Below, piece by piece: positions 5,001 to 6,358 of a stretch of 6,358 nt of DNA. The position numbers and the translations under genes are program-made. Position 1 is the stretch's first letter. Each line of letters starts with the position of its first letter. The notes below the pieces were generated by a model, which did not search any database, had not been told where the DNA came from, and saw nothing but the letters and a program-made list of their open reading frames with translations. Origin of the DNA: Candidatus Uhrbacteria bacterium (lineage in GTDB: Bacteria > Patescibacteriota > Patescibacteriia > UBA9934 > GWF2-40-263); NCBI GenBank assembly GCA_016205995.1, contig JACQSJ010000062.1, positions 1 through 6,358 of the forward strand, read 5' to 3'.

Positions 5001-6135
5001 AGCCGAGTTTTACGTTCCGGCCAACAAGAGCCGCGTGCTGACGGTGATGATGTCTTTGCCGACCATTGATAACCGGGCAACCACCGGGGAAAAGCCGCGT
5101 CTTGATCTGGAACTCGATGCCACCAATGATGACCAAGTAGAAATCATTGGCGCTTCGTCAGGCGTGACCCTGGATGACGACAATATTACCGGCTACACGG
5201 CAACGGTGAACGGCAACGCTAATACCGGTGTGACCGCCAATCCAATGGTGGTTCGCGAAACCAAGCCAACCATTACTTTGGCTTCGGGCAGTCCGTCCGG
5301 TTCCGGCGTGCCTGGTCTGGCTGAAGTCTTCCGCTTCACGGTTTCGGCCGCTGCCGGTGAAGACGTGATCTTAAAGACTTTGACCTTTAAGCTCACCTCC
5401 ACCGATAACAACGGCGATTCCGGCACCGCGGGTATTGCCAGCGAATGGAACACCTGCCGCACCTCGGCGACCTCCGGTCAACTAGATGCCACTGATTTCA
5501 GTCTCTTTGACACGGCTGATCCGTCCACTCCGCAGGAAGCGGGTGATTCGGACTGGGCCATACTTGCCGCCACCGGCGCTGCTTGTGGCGACAATGCGGC
5601 AACCTTAGGGTTTGTTCGGCTCACCTTTACCGCCGGTTCTGAAGAGGTTGTGGCTGCCGGCACCACCAAGACCTACAGTCTAAAGGTGGACACCACGGGA
5701 GCCAGCGCCGCGAACGACGACTCGTTCCGCGTGGATATGGTCGGCGAGCCGATTGTGGCTTTGGCCAGCTTCCTCTCGGTCAGCGACTTGAACGAGAACA
5801 ATCTGACCCAGACTGACACCACCTTGACGGTGACTACGAGCACCGGTTACACGGTTGGCGACCTCCTCTGTATGGACACAGCTGACGATGGTTGCGCCTC
5901 TGGCGATGAAATTATGTTGCTCACCGCTATCCCCTCCGGCACCACCCTGACGGTCTATCGCGGCGATCTTGGCACCGTTGCTAATGCCACTTCAGCCAAC
6001 GATGCGGCTGATGATCTTGATCGCATGCCCTCGACCCTTTACTGGGATGATGACGGCGCCTCTGGCACCATCAACGGTATCTCTGGCTACTTGGTCAAGA
6101 ACCTTGATGTGACCGGCGGCACGATTGTCTACTAA
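1948..6135 (+). CDS. Secreted S-layer-like surface protein with tandem beta-sandwich domains
   Basis: The 1395-residue protein starts with a signal peptide (residues 1-38), followed by three ~60-residue repeats (43-228) and then roughly six tandem Thr/Ser/Gly/Asp-rich beta-sandwich-like domains, at about 247-395, 396-558, 560-732, 733-912, 913-1104 and 1105-1395. Each tends to open with a T-L-(T/S) strand and to close with a hydrophobic strand and an acidic loop. The last domain carries an insert at about 1290-1355 and ends in SGYLVKNLDVTGGTIVY. It is highly acidic with few lysines and arginines, typical of exported surface proteins. Its eight cysteines form four pairs: 545/552, 605/612, 1170/1213 and 1308/1316. 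The first repeat matches a module common in Parcubacterial surface proteins, so a structural S-layer or cell-wall role is likely. No LPXTG sorting signal, C-terminal membrane anchor or known SLH domain is visible. The ATG at 1948 places the signal peptide correctly. A strong terminator follows, consistent with a monocistronic unit. Confidence 0.85.
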   Translation: MTHALRWGRQAVTIGVVGATIAWSVGLATLLQPLSARAAVAGDLVKGSLPAVYYVGGDGKRYVFPNEKTYKTWYADFSLVKTMSDAEIAAMPIGGNVVYRGGARLVKIQTDPRVYVVEPSGKIRWVETESVASALYGAGWASRVDDVPDVFFVDYTPGASVADASRYPTGSLVKNSGDPDVYYIDGASKRWLANADAMSANRFRSEYVVETSQNLAVYTDGANVTGYEAALADTSQKGGVVVPTGGGLMISLSSDNPVGATVPQGASSVPVLALNFSASSSAVTVTSLVLKRFGVGNSTDFSNVYLYNADGSRMTDGRTVNSSTQDATFAGLSIAVPASGSTKVWVRADIGTSLTSGSTHGFQITAGASVGSNAASVTGSFPVSGNLFTVGAATAGTLTIDASGTIANPTLGQKEAEIARFTLATATEDASVKQVNFDLEGTINNPDLTNLSLWQGTTKLATVAAASSKGMINLVLNPAYALADGTTKTFSLKGDIGGEAGRTVGIRLEERGDISAIGGRYGFGMQIVNSGYNGGTGDGAAKGTCAATTDDCSFSTVQGSKLTFAFNGPSAGDISVNSQNQVFMKFSLTAQQFTTVKDLIVVVSCQVSGQSCDDDATDNGDLIRLATEANLKDIRVVKSDGSLVMGPLELSVTGSDASQSLTFTDDFTMNAGQTLDLMVTADVDNNATAAEAFRVAIDMSEVNSEDSNGDRIAAANIVPSADINGNNQTLRAATLTLSHTTPPSDGANNVTVRGTSNKDSVAYSFAASNSSDLTVSLISVTASVDGDSTTDVNDFVVGTETEADGGATVNSLDMISSASIYDGDTGTLIAGPESVTSATTGVITFRNFVWTIPKGQAKKLLVKGNIANYSVANEADAYALRIAAIGDVTVQDKDGNSASVSISANNGTATAPTVYVRVSNSGTIAASRDAGSPNADLVLAGATDVTMSKFRFDATDEGMLVKRITVSETNAFAQTGTGGDYDNNISSVKLSYQKQDGTTATQTGFLTAGQSIFNLPSGAEFYVPANKSRVLTVMMSLPTIDNRATTGEKPRLDLELDATNDDQVEIIGASSGVTLDDDNITGYTATVNGNANTGVTANPMVVRETKPTITLASGSPSGSGVPGLAEVFRFTVSAAAGEDVILKTLTFKLTSTDNNGDSGTAGIASEWNTCRTSATSGQLDATDFSLFDTADPSTPQEAGDSDWAILAATGAACGDNAATLGFVRLTFTAGSEEVVAAGTTKTYSLKVDTTGASAANDDSFRVDMVGEPIVALASFLSVSDLNENNLTQTDTTLTVTTSTGYTVGDLLCMDTADDGCASGDEIMLLTAIPSGTTLTVYRGDLGTVANATSANDAADDLDRMPSTLYWDDDGASGTINGISGYLVKNLDVTGGTIVY
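2074..2631 (+). repeat. Three degenerate ~60-residue N-terminal protein repeats
   Basis: Residues 43-100, 101-168 and 169-228 align as three copies of one unit. Each opens with a LVK core (DLVKGSLPAVYYV, RLVKIQTDPRVYVV, SLVKNSGDPDVYYI), continues with a Gly/Lys/Arg turn (DGKRYVF, SGKIRWV, ASKRWLA), and ends in a hydrophobic strand followed by a turn. The copies are diverged at DNA level, so the duplication is old. The aromatic-rich units sit right after the signal peptide, where S-layer proteins often bind the cell wall. A role in anchoring to wall glycans is inferred only from position and composition. Confidence 0.65.
3400..3427 (+). repeat. Internal DNA repeat, copy 1
   Basis: This 28-base stretch encodes the GTTKTFSLKG region of the second beta domain. 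It matches 5659-5686 at 26 of 28 positions, including the synonymous codon choice AGT-CTA for Ser-Leu. The conservation goes beyond the amino acid sequence and suggests a duplication or gene-conversion tract within the gene. Confidence 0.7.
5659..5686 (+). repeat. Internal DNA repeat, copy 2
   Basis: Second copy of the 28-base repeat, encoding GTTKTYSLKV in the last beta domain. It differs from 3400-3427 at two positions (T to C, and T to A in the Phe/Tyr codon). The copies lie about 2.26 kb apart in the same frame and at the equivalent strand of their domains. Confidence 0.7.
5815..6012 (+). other. Inserted TLTV...TLTVYRG module in the last domain
   Basis: Residues about 1290-1355 contain TTLTVTTSTGYTVGDLL, a CX7C cysteine pair (1308/1316), GDEIMLL, and SGTTLTVYRGDLGT. 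I recognise this 'ttlTV..a.gf.vGD.i...gE.mlvt.i.g.tLTV.RG..GT' pattern as a small beta module of phage structural and bacterial surface proteins (from memory). It falls between the hydrophobic strand RVDMVGEPIVAL and the closing TLYWDDD...GYLVKNL strands, so it looks like an insertion into a loop of the sixth domain and not a separate terminal domain. Confidence 0.5.
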
Positions 6136-6182
6136 GCGGTTCTCTACGGCCTCGCTTGTGCTAAAGACAGGCGAGCGACAAC

Positions 6183-6212
6183 AAAACCCCCGGTCATATG
6201 ACCGGGGGTTTT
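6183..6212 (+). terminator. Intrinsic terminator, perfect 30-bp palindrome
   Basis: AAAACCCCCGGTCAT is followed directly by its exact reverse complement, giving a 15-bp perfect inverted repeat. As RNA this folds into a GC-rich stem with a small central loop and a TTTT end. It begins 48 bases after the TAA of the S-layer-like gene. By symmetry it would also act on the minus strand, so it could serve a convergent gene beyond the window. Confidence 0.88.
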
Positions 6213-6229
6213 GGGTTCGAGCTGAATGA

Positions 6230-6249
6230 GGAGTAAACTGCTTTACTCC
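6230..6249 (+). repeat. 8-bp hairpin with CTGC loop
   Basis: GGAGTAAA (6230-6237) and TTTACTCC (6242-6249) are perfect complements around a CTGC loop. No T-run follows, so it is not a terminator. It is the first of three hairpins downstream of the terminator. Confidence 0.6.
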
Positions 6250-6263
6250 GAATTCGCGAGAAC

Positions 6264-6312
6264 GGGTTTTGCCATGTCGAGCCCCGAGAGCAGGGGCGAG
6301 ACCGCAAAACCC
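6264..6312 (+). ncRNA. Structured element with internal tandem G-A pairs, type unknown
   Basis: The 49 bases fold as GGGTTTTGC (6264-6272) with GCAAAACCC (6304-6312), then GTC (6276-6278) with GAC (6300-6302), then GA opposite GA (6279-6280 and 6298-6299), then GCCCC (6281-6285) with GGGGC (6293-6297), closing a 7-base loop. A symmetric GA/GA internal loop can form tandem sheared G-A pairs, a common element of folded RNAs. It could be part of a small RNA, a 3' UTR element or a dispersed palindromic repeat. No T-run follows. I recognise no RNA family. Confidence 0.35.
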
Positions 6313-6321
6313 CGGGCGAGC

Positions 6322-6335
6322 CATCCTTCAGGATG
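6322..6335 (+). repeat. Short hairpin CATCC-TTCA-GGATG
   Basis: CATCC (6322-6326) and GGATG (6331-6335) pair around TTCA. Alone this is a weak structure. It is listed because it lies 9 bases after the 6264-6312 element and completes a row of three hairpins. Confidence 0.35.
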
Positions 6336-6358
6336 AGCGAGCGTACACTGCTGAATGA

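Larger units (their letters stand above)
2686..6132 (+). repeat. Tandem beta-sandwich-like domain array
   Basis: From residue 247 on the protein is built of related units of roughly 150-190 residues. Recurring elements are a T-L-T start strand (TLTID 397-401, TLTLS 734-738, TITLA 1108-1112), a central strand of the form (F/M)-x-(F/V)-x-(A/T) with a following V-K/T-x-(I/L) strand (VKQVNFDL, VKDLIVVV, VKRITVSE, LKTLTFKL), and a late strand of the form K-x-(F/Y/L)-(S/L)-(L/V)-K-(G/V) (KTFSLKGDI 488-496, KKLLVKGNI 858-866, KTYSLKVDT 1241-1249). The repetition is clear at protein level. Domain edges are approximate. Confidence 0.6.
6221..6358 (+). repeat. Region framed by the 9-bp direct repeat GCTGAATGA
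   Basis: GCTGAATGA occurs at 6221-6229 and again at 6350-6358, the last nine bases of the window. GTAAACTGCT (6233-6242) also recurs with one change as GTACACTGCT (6343-6352). The three hairpins lie between. This could be a small palindromic insertion with a 9-bp target duplication or one unit of a tandem repeat cut by the window end. No coding sequence is evident here. Confidence 0.4.

Noticed and set aside
4642..5136. Minus-strand ORF of 164 codons inside the surface-protein gene
   Set aside because: Its length is explained by the GC-rich coding bias of the opposite strand. No motif, signal peptide or ribosome binding site supports it.
5992..6324. Minus-strand ORF of 110 codons overlapping the end of the S-layer-like gene and its terminator
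   Set aside because: It reads through the palindromic terminator and the hairpin cluster, its composition is Arg/Gly/Ser rich with no recognisable motif, and it largely mirrors the coding strand.

Overview
The window looks like a piece of a Patescibacteria (CPR) genome, probably Parcubacteria-like. Two things point there. A small ECF-type sigma factor sits directly upstream of a DUF5667-type membrane protein. The long surface protein begins with the VYYVGGDGKRYVFPNEKTY-type module that I recognise from S-layer-like proteins of these lineages. Both calls are from memory of the families, not from a search. The standard bacterial code fits: the 1395-codon gene is rich in glycine and has no in-frame TGA, which argues against the UGA=Gly code of Gracilibacteria/Absconditabacteria. 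None of the three genes has a convincing Shine-Dalgarno sequence before its start.

Layout: (1) 20-577, ECF sigma factor, possibly extended upstream of the window. (2) 587-1708, single-pass membrane protein with a DUF5667 motif and a long helical outer part, a candidate anti-sigma or surface-sensing partner. It starts 9 bases after the sigma stop and lies in the same frame. (3) 1709-1947, an intergenic region with a hairpin at 1729-1775, a possible 18-codon ORF that overlaps the preceding stop, and an unusual AT-rich block of 8-bp repeats forming nested inverted repeats just before the next start. (4) 1948-6135, a secreted S-layer-like protein: signal peptide, three ~60-residue N-terminal repeats, then about six tandem beta-sandwich-like domains, the last interrupted by an inserted module. 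(5) 6136-6358, a perfect 30-bp palindromic terminator followed by a cluster of hairpins framed by a 9-bp direct repeat.

Working model (inference): the sigma factor and its membrane partner form one transcription unit that senses the envelope state, and the adjacent S-layer-like gene is a plausible target. The main novelty candidates are the octamer-repeat leader of the surface-protein gene, the structured element after its terminator, and the modular architecture of the surface protein, whose eight cysteines fall into four sequence-adjacent pairs. I see no mobile-element genes, CRISPR array, tRNA or rRNA.
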